From NCBI GenBank assembly GCA_025456385.1, contig JALOKS010000081.1:1-25127 (forward strand): a stretch of 25,127 nucleotides of DNA, written 5' to 3'. The stretch comes from Thermoanaerobaculales bacterium. GTDB lineage: Bacteria > Acidobacteriota > Thermoanaerobaculia > Thermoanaerobaculales > Sulfomarinibacteraceae. A program made the position numbers and the translations under genes. Shown piece after piece: positions 7,705 through 16,258 of this stretch; within the stretch, counting starts at the first letter, position 1; every line of letters starts with the position of its first letter. A model generated the notes under the pieces. That model searched no databases. It was not told the DNA's origin and worked only from the letters and a program-made list of their open reading frames with translations.

Positions 7705-9723
7705 GTGACCAGCACGCGCATCGGAGTGGCTCTGCTCATCGGGTCGATCGCGATCCTGGTGCCGGCGTCTGCCGGGGCGGCCAGGGACCCCGCCGGTCTC
7801 TTCATCGAGCCCGCCTTCGTGCCGCCGGACTTCGCGAACGGCGACAGCGCCACGGTGACCTCGGGCGAAATCCGGACCTTTACCGCCAGCTGCACCTGCG
7901 CCCGCCAGCCGGGCACCGCGCCCTGTGCGGGCTCGGTGGCGGTCCAGGCCTCGAACGGCCTCAGCTGGTCCGACCTCGGGAGCAACGCCTGCGCGGCCGA
8001 CGAGGGCCAGAGCTGCAGCGCCGCCTTCACGCGCATCTTCGACGCGCCGGGCACTTTCTTCTTCCGCGTCTACTGCGACGAGACCGATGGCACTGACGGC
8101 ATCCACGATCCCGCGAAGGTCGTGACCATCACGGTCGAGGAGCCCACCCCGACGTGCAGCAGTGGCGAGACGCGCCCGTGCCCGTTGCAGGAGGGCGTCT
8201 GCGCCGGGTCGATGGAAACGTGTGTCGGCGGCGAGTGGCAGCCGTGCGACTACGGGATGGCGTACGAGGAGGTCGAGTCGACCTGCGGCGACGGCCTCGA
8301 CACCGACTGCGACGGCATCCCGGTTTGTGGCGGCGAAGGGGTGGTCAACGAGCTCTTTCTGTCCGAGGTCAACGCCACCAGCTCGTTGGAGGTCTATGAG
8401 TACCGCGATGGGATCTACCGCGAGGTGTGGTCGACACGGACCGCCGATACCAACGGCACCGGCGGCGGCGGCGAGGCGGGCGACCTCACCGGCGACGGCA
8501 TCCCCGAGATCGTCCTGCAGCGCATCACCGGCACCTCCGCCAACCGGATCGAGGTCTGGACCCTCGATCCCCGCCGGCCCACCTGGTACCGCCTTTGGGC
8601 GGGGCCGGAGCAGGGCGGCTACTACCTGATGGTGGGCGACATCATCGATGCCGACCTCGACGGCGACAAGGAGCTGCTGATCTCCGATTACTGGAATCAT
8701 CAGCTCGTACTGTACGGATGGAACGGTGTCGGCCTCGAGGTCCAGTCGGTGGTCCAAGAGTGCCCCAACGAGCGCGGCGCCCTCTTCATCGCCACCGCCG
8801 GCGACCTCGATGGCGACGGCACGCCGGAGATCCTCTACCAGTGCGACACCCCGGACCCGATCATCGTCCACGAGTTCGACGGTCAGGGCTTCGCCGAGGT
8901 CGGGCGGGTGGACGTACCCATCAATCTCTACGGCCTGCCGATGATCGTCGACGACATGGAGACCGCCGACGTCAACCACGACGGCCGGGCCGACGCGGTG
9001 TTCTGCGGCAACAGCGGCCAGGTCCACGTGCTCAGCCATCTCAGCGGCACGTACCTCATCGAGTACAGCTCAGATCCGCCCTCTCAGTTCGGAGTCTTCT
9101 CGCAGACCTGCAGCGCCGGCGACGTCACCGGGGACGGCCTCGCCGACATCGTGGTGGTCAACAGCGAGACCGTCCAGGTTCACACCTTCAACGAAGGCAC
9201 CGGCTACTCGCTGCTGTGGTCCGACGGGCCCGTGGGCATCACGCCCGGGCTCGGCTCGTCCTTCGTCGGCGACGCCGACAACGACGGCCGCGGCGAGTTT
9301 CTGTGGGGACGCCCGATCGGCGCCGGCTACCACCTCTACGAGAGCGATGACGTGCCGGCATCCGAATTCGAGATCACGAGCGCATTCGGCACAATCTGGG
9401 GCGGCGGCTCGATCATCGTCGCCGACCTCGACCCGACCAACAACCGGCCGCCGGTGGACTGCGACGACAGCGATCCCGAGAAGGGGGGCTACGAGATCTG
9501 CGGCGACGGCATCGACAACAACTGCGACGGATCCACCGACGAGCAGTGCGATCTCTCGTACTGCGGCGACAACGTCTGCGGCGGCCTCACCCTCGGGGAG
9601 TCCTGCACGAGCTGTCCCGACGACTGCGGCTGCCTCGGGCCCGGCTGCCGCCACGGCTGCTGCGGCGACGGCGTCTGCGGCAAGCTCGAGAGCCCCGACA
9701 ACTGCCCGGTGGACTGCCGGTGA
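7705..9723 (+). CDS. Secreted FG-GAP/VCBS-repeat protein with MopE-like Cys-rich C-terminus
   Basis: This 672-residue protein starts at GTG 7705, six bases after AGGAGG (7693-7698), with a signal peptide ending near PASAGAA. A beta-rich N-terminal region with paired cysteines comes first. It is followed by a Cys-rich part with TCGDGLDTDCDG (about 192), like the MopE motif. A VCBS/FG-GAP propeller follows (about 215-560) with Ca-binding-type loops such as DLTGDGIPEIV, DADLDGDKELL, DLDGDGTPEIL, DVNHDGRADAV, DVTGDGLADIV and DADNDGRGEFL. The tail has DCDDSDPEKGGYEICGDGID and NNCDG (about 585-610), the putative copper-binding MopE pattern, then repeated CGDnVCGG..ESC..CPDDC units. MopE of methanotrophs binds copper; metal binding here is inferred. 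It is likely at the cell surface. Confidence 0.88.
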   Translation: MTSTRIGVALLIGSIAILVPASAGAARDPAGLFIEPAFVPPDFANGDSATVTSGEIRTFTASCTCARQPGTAPCAGSVAVQASNGLSWSDLGSNACAADEGQSCSAAFTRIFDAPGTFFFRVYCDETDGTDGIHDPAKVVTITVEEPTPTCSSGETRPCPLQEGVCAGSMETCVGGEWQPCDYGMAYEEVESTCGDGLDTDCDGIPVCGGEGVVNELFLSEVNATSSLEVYEYRDGIYREVWSTRTADTNGTGGGGEAGDLTGDGIPEIVLQRITGTSANRIEVWTLDPRRPTWYRLWAGPEQGGYYLMVGDIIDADLDGDKELLISDYWNHQLVLYGWNGVGLEVQSVVQECPNERGALFIATAGDLDGDGTPEILYQCDTPDPIIVHEFDGQGFAEVGRVDVPINLYGLPMIVDDMETADVNHDGRADAVFCGNSGQVHVLSHLSGTYLIEYSSDPPSQFGVFSQTCSAGDVTGDGLADIVVVNSETVQVHTFNEGTGYSLLWSDGPVGITPGLGSSFVGDADNDGRGEFLWGRPIGAGYHLYESDDVPASEFEITSAFGTIWGGGSIIVADLDPTNNRPPVDCDDSDPEKGGYEICGDGIDNNCDGSTDEQCDLSYCGDNVCGGLTLGESCTSCPDDCGCLGPGCRHGCCGDGVCGKLESPDNCPVDCR

Positions 9724-9744
9724 TCAGCCTGCGCGAAACGACGG

Positions 9745-9767
9745 GGGGCGGGGTGGAGCCCCGCCCC
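9745..9767. terminator. Strong hairpin between convergent genes
   Basis: GGGGCGGGG (9745-9753) pairs perfectly with CCCCGCCCC (9759-9767) around a five-base loop. It sits midway in the 65-bp gap between the convergent FG-GAP and M13 genes, so it could stop transcription from both sides. There is no T-tract. Confidence 0.6.
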
Positions 9768-9788
9768 TCGCGTTGACTCAGAGTCCCC

Positions 9789-11831
9789 TTACCAGATCTT
9801 CACCCGCTGCTCGGGCGGGAGCCACATGCCGTCGCCCTCCCGGACGTCGAAGGCGGCCACGAACTCGGGCATGTTGGGCAGGGTGCCGTTGACCCGGAAC
9901 TCGGGCGGCGAGTGGGGGTCGGTCTGGACGCGATTGCGTGTCGCCTCGTCGGTCGACTTGAACTTCCACACCTGGCCGATGCCGAGGAAGAAGCGCTGGT
10001 CGCCGGTGAAGCCGTCCAGCACCGGCGGCTCCTTCCCGCCGAGCGCGATCCGGTACGCCCGGTAGGCGATGGTGAGCCCGGCGAGGTCGCCGATGTTCTC
10101 GCCCAGGGTCAGCTCGCCGTTGACCTTGAGGTCGTCGAAGACCTGGAAACGCCCGAACTGCTCGACGAGCGCGGCGGTCCGCTCCGCGAACTTCGCCTGA
10201 TCCTGCTCGGTCCACCAGTTGCGGAGGTTGCCGTCGCCGTCGTACTTGGCGCCCTGGTCGTCGAAGCCGTGCCCCATCTCGTGGCCGATCACCGCGCCGA
10301 TGGCGCCGTAGTTGACGGCGTCGTCGGCGCCGAGGTTGAAGAAGGGCGGCTGGAGGATCGCGGCCGGGAAGATGACCTCGTTCTGGGTCGGGATGTAGCC
10401 GGCGTTGACGGTCTGCGGGTTCATCACCCACACCCACTTCTGGATCGGTCCGCCGAGCCGCCTGCGGAAGAGCTCGAAGCCGAAGCGGTTGGCGCGCCGG
10501 ACGTTGCCGACCAGGTCGCCGGGAACGATCTCGAGCGGGGAGTAGTCCTCCCAGCGGTCCGGGTAGCCGATCTTGGGCGTGAACTTCGCGAGCTTGACGA
10601 GGGCCGCCTGCTTGGTCTCGGGGCTCATCCAGTCGAGCTCGGCGATCGCCTCGCCGTAGGCCTTCTGGATGTTCCCGACCAGCTCGACCATGCGTTCCTT
10701 CGCCGCGGGCGGGAAGTGGCGGGCGACGTAGACCTTGCCGACGATCTCGCCGAGGCTGCCGTTGACCAGGTCGACACCGCGCTTCCAGCGCGGGCGTTGC
10801 TCCTGCTGGCCCTCGAGGATACGGCCGTAGAAGTCGAAGTTCTGCTCGTCGAGGGCGGTGCCGAGGTAGGGCGCGAAGCTGTTCAGGACCTGCCAGCGCA
10901 GGAAGGTCTTCCAGTCGTCGAGCGAGGTGCGCTCGAAGACCGCGCCGAAGCCCTCGAGGTAGCTCGGCTGGCGGACGATGAGGTCGGCCTGGTCCGCGAT
11001 TCCGGCCGCCTGGAGGTAGCTCGACCAGTCGATGCCGGCGGCGAGCCCGCCGAGAGCGGCCGTCTCGACCCTGTTGTAGGTCGCCTCGCTGTCCCGATTC
11101 TGGACCGTGGTCCAGTGGTGCGAGGCGAGCTCGGTCTCGAGCTCGACGAGCCTCGCCGCCGAGCCGGCCGGATCGTCGAAGCCTGCGAGCTCGAACATCC
11201 TCTGGATGTGGGCACGGTACTTCTCGCGCAGCTCCACCGAGCGCTCGTCGTCCCGGAAGTAGTAGTCGCGGTCGGGCAGGCCGAGGCCGGACTGGCCCAT
11301 GTGGGCCACATAGCGGGTCGAGTCCTTGGCGTCGACCCAGATGTAGAGCGAGAGGGGCGCCCCGGCGCCCTCGATACCGAGCGTCGCGAACAGCGCCGCG
11401 AGCTCGTCCTTGCCGGCCACGGCGTCGATCGCCGCCAGCTTGTCCGCGAGCGGCGCCATGCCAAGCTCGTCGAGGCGCGCGACGTCCATGAACGAGTTGT
11501 AGAGGTCAGCCACCTTCTGCTCGTCCGAGCCGGGCTCGAGGTCGCTGCGTCCGGCCAGCTCCTCGATGATCGCCCGCACGTCCTCGCGCGCCGCGTCGCG
11601 GAGATCCATGAAGACACCCGTCGAGCTGCGGTCGGGCGGAATCTCGGTGGTCGCGAGCCAGGTGCCGTTGACGTAGCGGAAGAAGTCGTCCTGCGGCCGG
11701 ACCGCGGGGTCCATGTTCGCGAGGTCGATGCCGCTCGCGAGAGGCGCCTGCGCGGCCGGCTCCTCGGTCGCCGTGGTCGCGCAGCCGACGGAGATCAGGA
11801 GACAAACCGAAGCCACCATCACTCGTTTCAT
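9789..11831 (-). CDS. M13 family zinc metallopeptidase (neprilysin/PepO-like), lipoprotein
   Basis: This 680-residue enzyme starts with a lipoprotein signal peptide (lipobox ISVGC, Cys at residue 18), so it is probably anchored in the envelope facing outward. The M13 N-terminal domain (about 35-420) begins DPAVRPQDDFFRYVNGTWL, a family hallmark. The catalytic domain holds the zinc motif H517-EMG-H521, the third ligand Glu578 and Asp582 in ENIGDLAGL, and the substrate-binding NAGYIPTQNEVIFPAAILQPPFF segment. It ends in a ...VKIW tail, typical of the family. M13 peptidases cleave short peptides on the amino side of hydrophobic residues. The start has a perfect AGGAGG six bases upstream. All catalytic residues are present, and the length is normal. 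Confidence 0.96.
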   Translation of the reverse strand: MKRVMVASVCLLISVGCATTATEEPAAQAPLASGIDLANMDPAVRPQDDFFRYVNGTWLATTEIPPDRSSTGVFMDLRDAAREDVRAIIEELAGRSDLEPGSDEQKVADLYNSFMDVARLDELGMAPLADKLAAIDAVAGKDELAALFATLGIEGAGAPLSLYIWVDAKDSTRYVAHMGQSGLGLPDRDYYFRDDERSVELREKYRAHIQRMFELAGFDDPAGSAARLVELETELASHHWTTVQNRDSEATYNRVETAALGGLAAGIDWSSYLQAAGIADQADLIVRQPSYLEGFGAVFERTSLDDWKTFLRWQVLNSFAPYLGTALDEQNFDFYGRILEGQQEQRPRWKRGVDLVNGSLGEIVGKVYVARHFPPAAKERMVELVGNIQKAYGEAIAELDWMSPETKQAALVKLAKFTPKIGYPDRWEDYSPLEIVPGDLVGNVRRANRFGFELFRRRLGGPIQKWVWVMNPQTVNAGYIPTQNEVIFPAAILQPPFFNLGADDAVNYGAIGAVIGHEMGHGFDDQGAKYDGDGNLRNWWTEQDQAKFAERTAALVEQFGRFQVFDDLKVNGELTLGENIGDLAGLTIAYRAYRIALGGKEPPVLDGFTGDQRFFLGIGQVWKFKSTDEATRNRVQTDPHSPPEFRVNGTLPNMPEFVAAFDVREGDGMWLPPEQRVKIW

Positions 11832-11975
11832 CGCGTTCCTCCTAAGAATGTCCGAGACCTCAACCGGCAGGGCCCGGCGGCCTGCATCGCGCGCGGCCGC
11901 GGGAGCACCACCGGCACGGCCTCGAGGTGTATCCGCACGAACCAGCGAGAAGTTTCAGCAGGTGCAGCACGTCCT

Positions 11976-12003
11976 TTGCATCATGTCTCAAACGTGCTAC
12001 GGT
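11976..12003 (+). promoter_or_regulatory. Promoter of the MBL-fold gene
   Basis: A -35-like TTGCAT (11976-11981) is followed by 16 bases and TACGGT (11998-12003), preceded by the extended TG element at 11995-11996. The leader would be about 40 bases and contains a good ribosome-binding site. Confidence 0.45.
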
Positions 12004-12052
12004 TGCCCCGACCTCAACATCGAACAACGACGCTCAGTCTGGAGGAATGTCC

Positions 12053-12787
12053 ATGACGACCAGGACCCACGAGATCGCCGACGGCATCTTCCGTTTTTCG
12101 ACCCTGGTGCCGGAGGTCACGCCGGACGGCTTCACCTTCAACCAGTTCCTGATCCGCGGCGAGGAGCCGCTGCTCTTCCACACCGGCCTGCGGGCGATGT
12201 TCCCGCTCGTGGCCGAGGCGGTGTCCCGGGTGGTTCCCCTCAATACCATCCGCTGGATCACCTTCGGCCACGTCGAGGCCGACGAGTGCGGCTCGATGAA
12301 CGAGTGGCTGGCGGCCGCCCCCCGCGCCCAGGTGGCGCACGGCGCCGTCGGCGTGATGGTCTCGCTCAACGACCTCGCGGACCGGCCTCCGCGGGCCCTC
12401 CAGGACGGAGACGTTCTGGACCTGGGAGGTCGCCGCGTCCGCCACATCGACACCGCGCACGTCCCGCACGGCTGGGAGTCGCGGGTCCTCTTCGAGGAGA
12501 CCACGCGCACCCTCCTCTGCGGCGACCTCTTCACCCACACCGGTGACGGGCCGCCGCTGACGGCTGGGGACATCGTCGGCCCGGCCAGGGCGGCTGAGGA
12601 GATGTTCCGCGCGAGCTGTCTCACCCCGACGACGGGCGCCGTCATCCGCAAGCTGGCGGAGCTCGCGCCCTCGACCCTGGCGGTGATGCACGGCTCGTCG
12701 TTCAACGGCGACACCCGGCAGGCCCTGCACGACCTGGCCGAGCTCTACGACGGCCTCCACCGGGCCGCGGCGGGCGAGCGGGCCTAG
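12053..12787 (+). CDS. MBL-fold metallo-hydrolase, diiron (flavodiiron/ODP-like) type
   Basis: This 244-residue cytoplasmic protein has the metal ligand pattern of the flavodiiron or oxygen-sensing ODP branch rather than of zinc hydrolases: H73-V-E75-A-D77, then His136/His139, Asp158 in CGDLFTH, and His213 in VMHGSSF. Glu75 and Asp77 fit the H-x-E-x-D motif of diiron centres; residue 78 is Glu where a second His is usual. It lacks the flavodoxin domain of true flavodiiron proteins, so it may sense or reduce O2 or NO as a stand-alone domain, or act as a hydrolase. The start at ATG 12053 is supported by GGAGG seven bases upstream; the ATG at 12047 is too close to it. Confidence 0.88.
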   Translation: MTTRTHEIADGIFRFSTLVPEVTPDGFTFNQFLIRGEEPLLFHTGLRAMFPLVAEAVSRVVPLNTIRWITFGHVEADECGSMNEWLAAAPRAQVAHGAVGVMVSLNDLADRPPRALQDGDVLDLGGRRVRHIDTAHVPHGWESRVLFEETTRTLLCGDLFTHTGDGPPLTAGDIVGPARAAEEMFRASCLTPTTGAVIRKLAELAPSTLAVMHGSSFNGDTRQALHDLAELYDGLHRAAAGERA

Positions 12788-12818
12788 AGCTGCGGGACGC
12801 GGTCGCGGCCCGCTGCGC

Positions 12819-13313
12819 TCAGGGCGCGGCTGCGGCCTGCGCGACGTTCGGGCACTCACACTCCGGGCAGCCGCGGTCGAAGACCACCTTCCAGCGGCCG
12901 TCGGCCCCGCGCCGCCAGACGGTGTTGAAGGTGCCGACGCGGCGGCCGTCGGGCGCGAGCACCGGCCCCGAGGTCAGGCCGAGGCTGCCCGAGTCGAGCA
13001 CCGTCGCCGACTCCGGCCGCCACGAGAACGGCGCCTCCGGGCCATCGAAGAGCGGCTTCCAGGCGGCCGCCACGGCCTCGCTGCCGCGGATCTCGCCGCG
13101 GCGGCCGAAGAACACGGCCTCGGCGGCGAGGTAGGTCACGAAGGCGGCATGGTCGCGCTCGGCCATCGTTCGCGCGAAGGCCTCCTCGGCCGCGGCGAGC
13201 TCTGTCGCGAGGCGGCCGGTGTCGCCTTCGGCGACGGCGTCAGCGGGTGGCGAAGCGCCCTGGCCGAGAGCGAGGGCGGCGGCGAGCAGGGTGATCGCGA
13301 GCGACAGGCGCAT
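12819..13313 (-). CDS. Exported DUF4440/SnoaL-like protein
   Basis: This 164-residue protein has a signal peptide (MRLSLAITLLAAALALGQG) and a mature NTF2-like domain. The sequence ELAAAEEAFARTMAERDHAAFVTYLAAEAVFF..G.IRGSEAVAAAWKPLF is the standard DUF4440 N-terminal half, and GTFNTVWRRGADGRWKVVFDRG is its final strand pair. It ends with CPECECP, an unusual cluster of three Cys in the C-terminal tail. GGGGAGG lies eight bases before ATG 13313. It converges with the MBL gene with a 31-bp gap. Members of this fold include ketosteroid isomerase-type enzymes and polyketide cyclases; no catalytic residues can be assigned here. Confidence 0.85.
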   Translation of the reverse strand: MRLSLAITLLAAALALGQGASPPADAVAEGDTGRLATELAAAEEAFARTMAERDHAAFVTYLAAEAVFFGRRGEIRGSEAVAAAWKPLFDGPEAPFSWRPESATVLDSGSLGLTSGPVLAPDGRRVGTFNTVWRRGADGRWKVVFDRGCPECECPNVAQAAAAP

Positions 13314-13590
13314 GGTTTGAGCCTCCCCGATGGTGCGCAGCCGGCCGGGCCGCGTCGCAGTGCGCTCCGGCCGACGCAAGCCATTGTCACCCGGGGCGAA
13401 GGCGTCAGCAGCCTCCGGGGCGGGAATTTCTTCGCGTGATTGCGGTTGCCAGGCTCAGCACTCTGCATCAGTAGCAGACCGAAGGCGCTCTCGGGAGGCC
13501 TGTCGGGCGGGTCGGCGAGGAGCGACGGATCGAGCGTCGTGCCCGGCCGCGGCGAGCGGCTCGGGCGTGCCCTGGGAGGGGCTGGTATTC

Positions 13591-14094
13591 ATGAAGATCA
13601 GCGAAGGCAACTGCAGTGGTGGGTTTCCTTGGGCCGGGCCCGGACTCGGTGCGTGCCTGCTTGCGATCGCGCTGACAGCGGCCGCGCCGCGGCCGGCCGC
13701 GGCGCAGACCCGCCCGACGACAAGGCCGCCGGTGGCCCAGCAGCCGGGCATGGCGGCGAAGGAGATCGATTCCGCCGCCCTGGCCAAGGCCGATGCGAGG
13801 AACGCCGCGCTGGCCCTGTGTCGCGACCTCAGGCTCTACAGCGAAACCAGCAGAACCACCGGAGGGCTCGGCGAATCGCCGGCACTCTTCTCCGCACTGA
13901 AGCCGCTCTGTGCGGAGGTGGAGGAGCCCACAGGTCGCCAGCAGATTGGATATTGCTATGGGAAGGACGGGGGCATCGTCTTTTCGGGACCCTGTGCGAC
14001 GCACTGGTGGGAGCCTCTGTGGGACGGGACGTCGTGGTGTGGCGATATCGGGTTTGCATGTATGGCGTTCGGCGGGAAATGGGAGACCAGGTAG
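13591..14094 (+). CDS. Secreted Cys-containing protein of unknown function
   Basis: This 167-residue protein has a signal peptide with a hydrophobic core LGACLLAIALTAAAPRPAAAQ, cleavage near residue 40. The mature chain has a Thr/Pro-rich linker, then a helical part (ALAKADARNAALALCRDL) and a C-terminal half with cysteines in CYGKDGG, SGPCATHWW, SWCGDIGFACMAFGGKW. The spacing suggests disulfide bonds. The last part is rich in Trp and Gly. No family is recognised. GGAGG lies about ten bases before ATG 13591, a slightly long spacing. Codon bias is a little weaker than in the neighbours. Confidence 0.7.
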   Translation: MKISEGNCSGGFPWAGPGLGACLLAIALTAAAPRPAAAQTRPTTRPPVAQQPGMAAKEIDSAALAKADARNAALALCRDLRLYSETSRTTGGLGESPALFSALKPLCAEVEEPTGRQQIGYCYGKDGGIVFSGPCATHWWEPLWDGTSWCGDIGFACMAFGGKWETR

Positions 14095-14237
14095 TGAAGG
14101 CCGAATCGATGGCGGAGCCTCGCGTGTGACCCAAATTGCCTCGCGAGCGGAGTGAATGCCGGCGCCAGGACGATTCGACGGCGGTCTCCATTCTCGAAGG
14201 GTCGCGAACTGCTTCCAGGCGAGCCGCTTCGCGCAAC

Positions 14238-15122
14238 CTACAGCGCGAGACCGACCAGCTCCCCGGTCGGCGGGCGGAAGCGCTCGCGCGGCCAGCCGAG
14301 GGCGTCGTCGATCGCGGTGAGCATGGCGCCCCGATTCTCGGGAAGACGGCCGCGGACGTCGAGGAAGTTGCTGAGGTGATCCGAGAGCAGGGTGGTCGGC
14401 CCCGCGATCAGCTCGACGAGACGACGGACCTCCACCAGTGCCTGGTAGGGGTCGAGCAGGGTCAACTCGCCGCGCTGCCAGCGCTCGCACCACGGGGTGC
14501 CGGGGACGGGGACGAAGGTCCGCAGGCGGACGAAGTCGGGGCTCGCGAGGTTGAGGACGCGGGCGCTGCCCTCGGCGTGCTCCCGCCAGCGCTCGAGCCC
14601 GGCCACCCCGACCATGATGTACACCGAGAGCTCGATGCCCGCCGCCATGACGTGGCCGAAGGCGCGGGCCGCGCCCGCGGGATCGACGCCCTTGCCGAGC
14701 TCGGCGAGGGTCACCGCGTCGCCCGACTCGAGCCCGGAGTGGATTCTGGTGATGCCGGCAGCAGCGATCTGCCGCCACTCCTCGAGGCTCTTCGCCGCCA
14801 GGAACTTCGCCGAGCCGTACATGGTGATGCGCGCGAGCTCCGGGAAGCGCGCCCGCGCGGCCCCGGCGATGGCGACCAGGGTGGCCGTGGGGAGGCAGGC
14901 GGTGTTGCCGTCGGCGAGGAAGATCGTACGCAGGCCGGGGCCGAAGATCGTCAGCGCCGCGTCGAGATCCTCGACGATCTCGGCGAGCGGGCGCCGCGCG
15001 AAGCTCGTGCCGCGGTACATGCCGCAGAAGGCGCAGTGGTTGTGGGGGCAGCCGAAGGTCGCCTGGATGACCAGTGAGCCCGCCTCGGAGGGCGGCCGGT
15101 AGACCGTGCCCCGGTAGCGCAC
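14238..15122 (-). CDS. Radical SAM protein
   Basis: This 294-residue protein has the SAM-cluster motif GCPHNHCAFCGMY, with Cys25, Cys30 and Cys33. The spacing is CX4CX2C instead of the standard CX3CX2C; this variant is known in a subgroup with a 'CxHNxCxFC' signature. The TIM-barrel follows, with IFLADGNTACLP, ITRIHSGLESGD (SAM-ribose-binding Glu) and LSVYIMVGVAG. Its substrate is unknown. The start is GTG 15122; there is no ribosome-binding site, but a -10-like element sits just upstream. It ends 143 bp from the convergent gene at 14094. Confidence 0.9.
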   Translation of the reverse strand: MRYRGTVYRPPSEAGSLVIQATFGCPHNHCAFCGMYRGTSFARRPLAEIVEDLDAALTIFGPGLRTIFLADGNTACLPTATLVAIAGAARARFPELARITMYGSAKFLAAKSLEEWRQIAAAGITRIHSGLESGDAVTLAELGKGVDPAGAARAFGHVMAAGIELSVYIMVGVAGLERWREHAEGSARVLNLASPDFVRLRTFVPVPGTPWCERWQRGELTLLDPYQALVEVRRLVELIAGPTTLLSDHLSNFLDVRGRLPENRGAMLTAIDDALGWPRERFRPPTGELVGLAL

Positions 15123-15128
15123 GGCCCA

Positions 15129-15134
15129 ATGGTA
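15129..15134 (-). promoter_or_regulatory. -10 element of the radical SAM gene
   Basis: TACCAT on the minus strand lies six bases before the GTG start, suggesting a leaderless mRNA. No -35 or TG extension is evident. Confidence 0.35.
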
Positions 15135-15145
15135 GCCCGGCCGCG

Positions 15146-16034
15146 CTAGCCGATCGGCATCCGCCCCGCGTTGGCGGCGAGCCAGGCCTCGAAGCTCTGC
15201 AGCTTCGGGTTGAGCGCACGGGCGACCGCCGGGTCGCGGTGTCCGCGGAAGACCTTTTCGAAGTCGCGCTTGAACTGGAACATGTTGCCGAGGTCGTCGG
15301 CGCCGGGGAAGCCGAGCGCGCGGTAGGCCGCGGGCTCGATCGCCTGGTAGCGGACGGTGCGCCGCAGCGCCTTCGTCAGCGCGGCGGCCATCTCGCCGCC
15401 GCTCAGGTGCTCGCCGGCGACCCCGACCGTCGTTCCGACGAGCTCGTCGCCGCGGCGGAAGACGCCGAGGGCGCAGCGGCCGATGTCCTCGACGGCCATC
15501 CCCGGCAGCTTGGCGGTGCCCATCGGCAGGGTGAAGACCAGCTCGCCCGCTCCGTCCTCCTTGGGTCCCATGCCGAAGTGGATCAGGTTCTCCCAGTAGA
15601 ACGAGGTCAGGAGGTTGGTGGTCGGCACGCCGAGCTCGGCGAAGACCCGATCGGCCTCGCCCTTGGCGTCGAAGTGCGGAACCTTGTACGAGCCCATCAG
15701 CGTCGGCATGCGCTCGTCGTCGAGCGGCACCCAGCGCCGCGTGTCCTCGAGGGTCGACCAGACGAGGTGCCGCACGCCCGTCGCCTTGGCGGCCGCGGCC
15801 ATGGTGCGCGCCTGCTGCAGCTCCCGCTCGGGCGAGAAGTGCTCCCAGAACGCGGTGACGCAGAAGGCGCCCCAGGCGCCGTCGAAGGCGCGCTCGAGGC
15901 TCCCCGGGTCATCGAGGTCGGTCGCCATCAGCTTCGCGCCCCGGGACGCGAGCGCCCGCGCCGCCGGCGAGTCGAGCTTGCGGGTCAGCGCCCGCACCGC
16001 GAACTCGGACCGCGATGATCCTGCGCTCTGCCAT
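15146..16034 (-). pseudogene. NmrA-like NAD(P)-binding protein, frameshifted by internal deletion
   Basis: The gene has a strong ribosome-binding site (GAGGAGG, six bases before ATG 16034) and begins MAERRIIAV, the usual first strand of the NmrA-type Rossmann fold. After that the frame shifts. The next recognisable residues, EFAVRALTRKLDSPAARALA, lie in another frame directly after a junction near 16007-16008. The GATGxxG nucleotide-binding loop and following helix (about 20 residues) are missing. Translation from the natural start would end after 41 residues at 15909. The remaining frame is intact to its stop at 15146 and keeps family patterns such as DLDDPGSLERAFDGAWGAFCVT and NLLTSFYWENLIHF. 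It is either a decayed gene or an assembly deletion. Confidence 0.8.
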
Positions 16035-16133
16035 GGTCTGCCTCCTCTTCGCCCGCACCACATCGGGCGGGCGGTGGTTAGTGGTCTGAGATCGATTCTG
16101 ACGCCATAACGGATGCCGGTAGCGACTGATTCC

Positions 16134-16153
16134 CTGGGGGCTGTGCGCCCCAG
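16134..16153. other. Small inverted repeat
   Basis: CTGGGG (16134-16139) and CCCCAG (16148-16153) form a 6-bp stem with an eight-base loop in the 224-bp gap upstream of the NmrA-like pseudogene and downstream of the PAP2-like gene. It has no T-run; its role is unknown, and nothing else is recognised in the gap. Confidence 0.2.
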
Positions 16154-16258
16154 CCGCATCAGCAAACGGGCCTGCAGTCGGCACACCGCCGGAACGTGAG
16201 CTGACATTGACAAGGGCCGAGTCGAGAGCCGTCCTCCTGACTCCCCGGCAGATGCCCG

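Noticed and set aside
7570..9039. A 489-codon minus-strand frame opposite the FG-GAP protein
   Set aside because: The plus strand has a signal peptide, ribosome-binding site and propeller repeats; this frame has only a repetitive Asp/Val/Ala composition.
9912..12056. A 714-codon open frame on the plus strand across the M13 gene
   Set aside because: It is antisense to an M13 peptidase with intact zinc motif, lipobox and ribosome-binding site; its sequence is a low-complexity Val/Asp/Leu/Arg chain.
13468..15219. A 583-codon open frame on the minus strand spanning two genes and their gap
   Set aside because: It overlaps the radical SAM gene in another frame and the secreted orphan in antisense; Arg/Pro-rich without any domain.
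16035..16213. A longer upstream start (16213) for the NmrA-like frame, giving 355 residues
   Set aside because: The added N-terminus is unlike the family. The real ribosome-binding site and MAERRIIAV start are in the other frame at 16034, which shows a deletion rather than a fusion.
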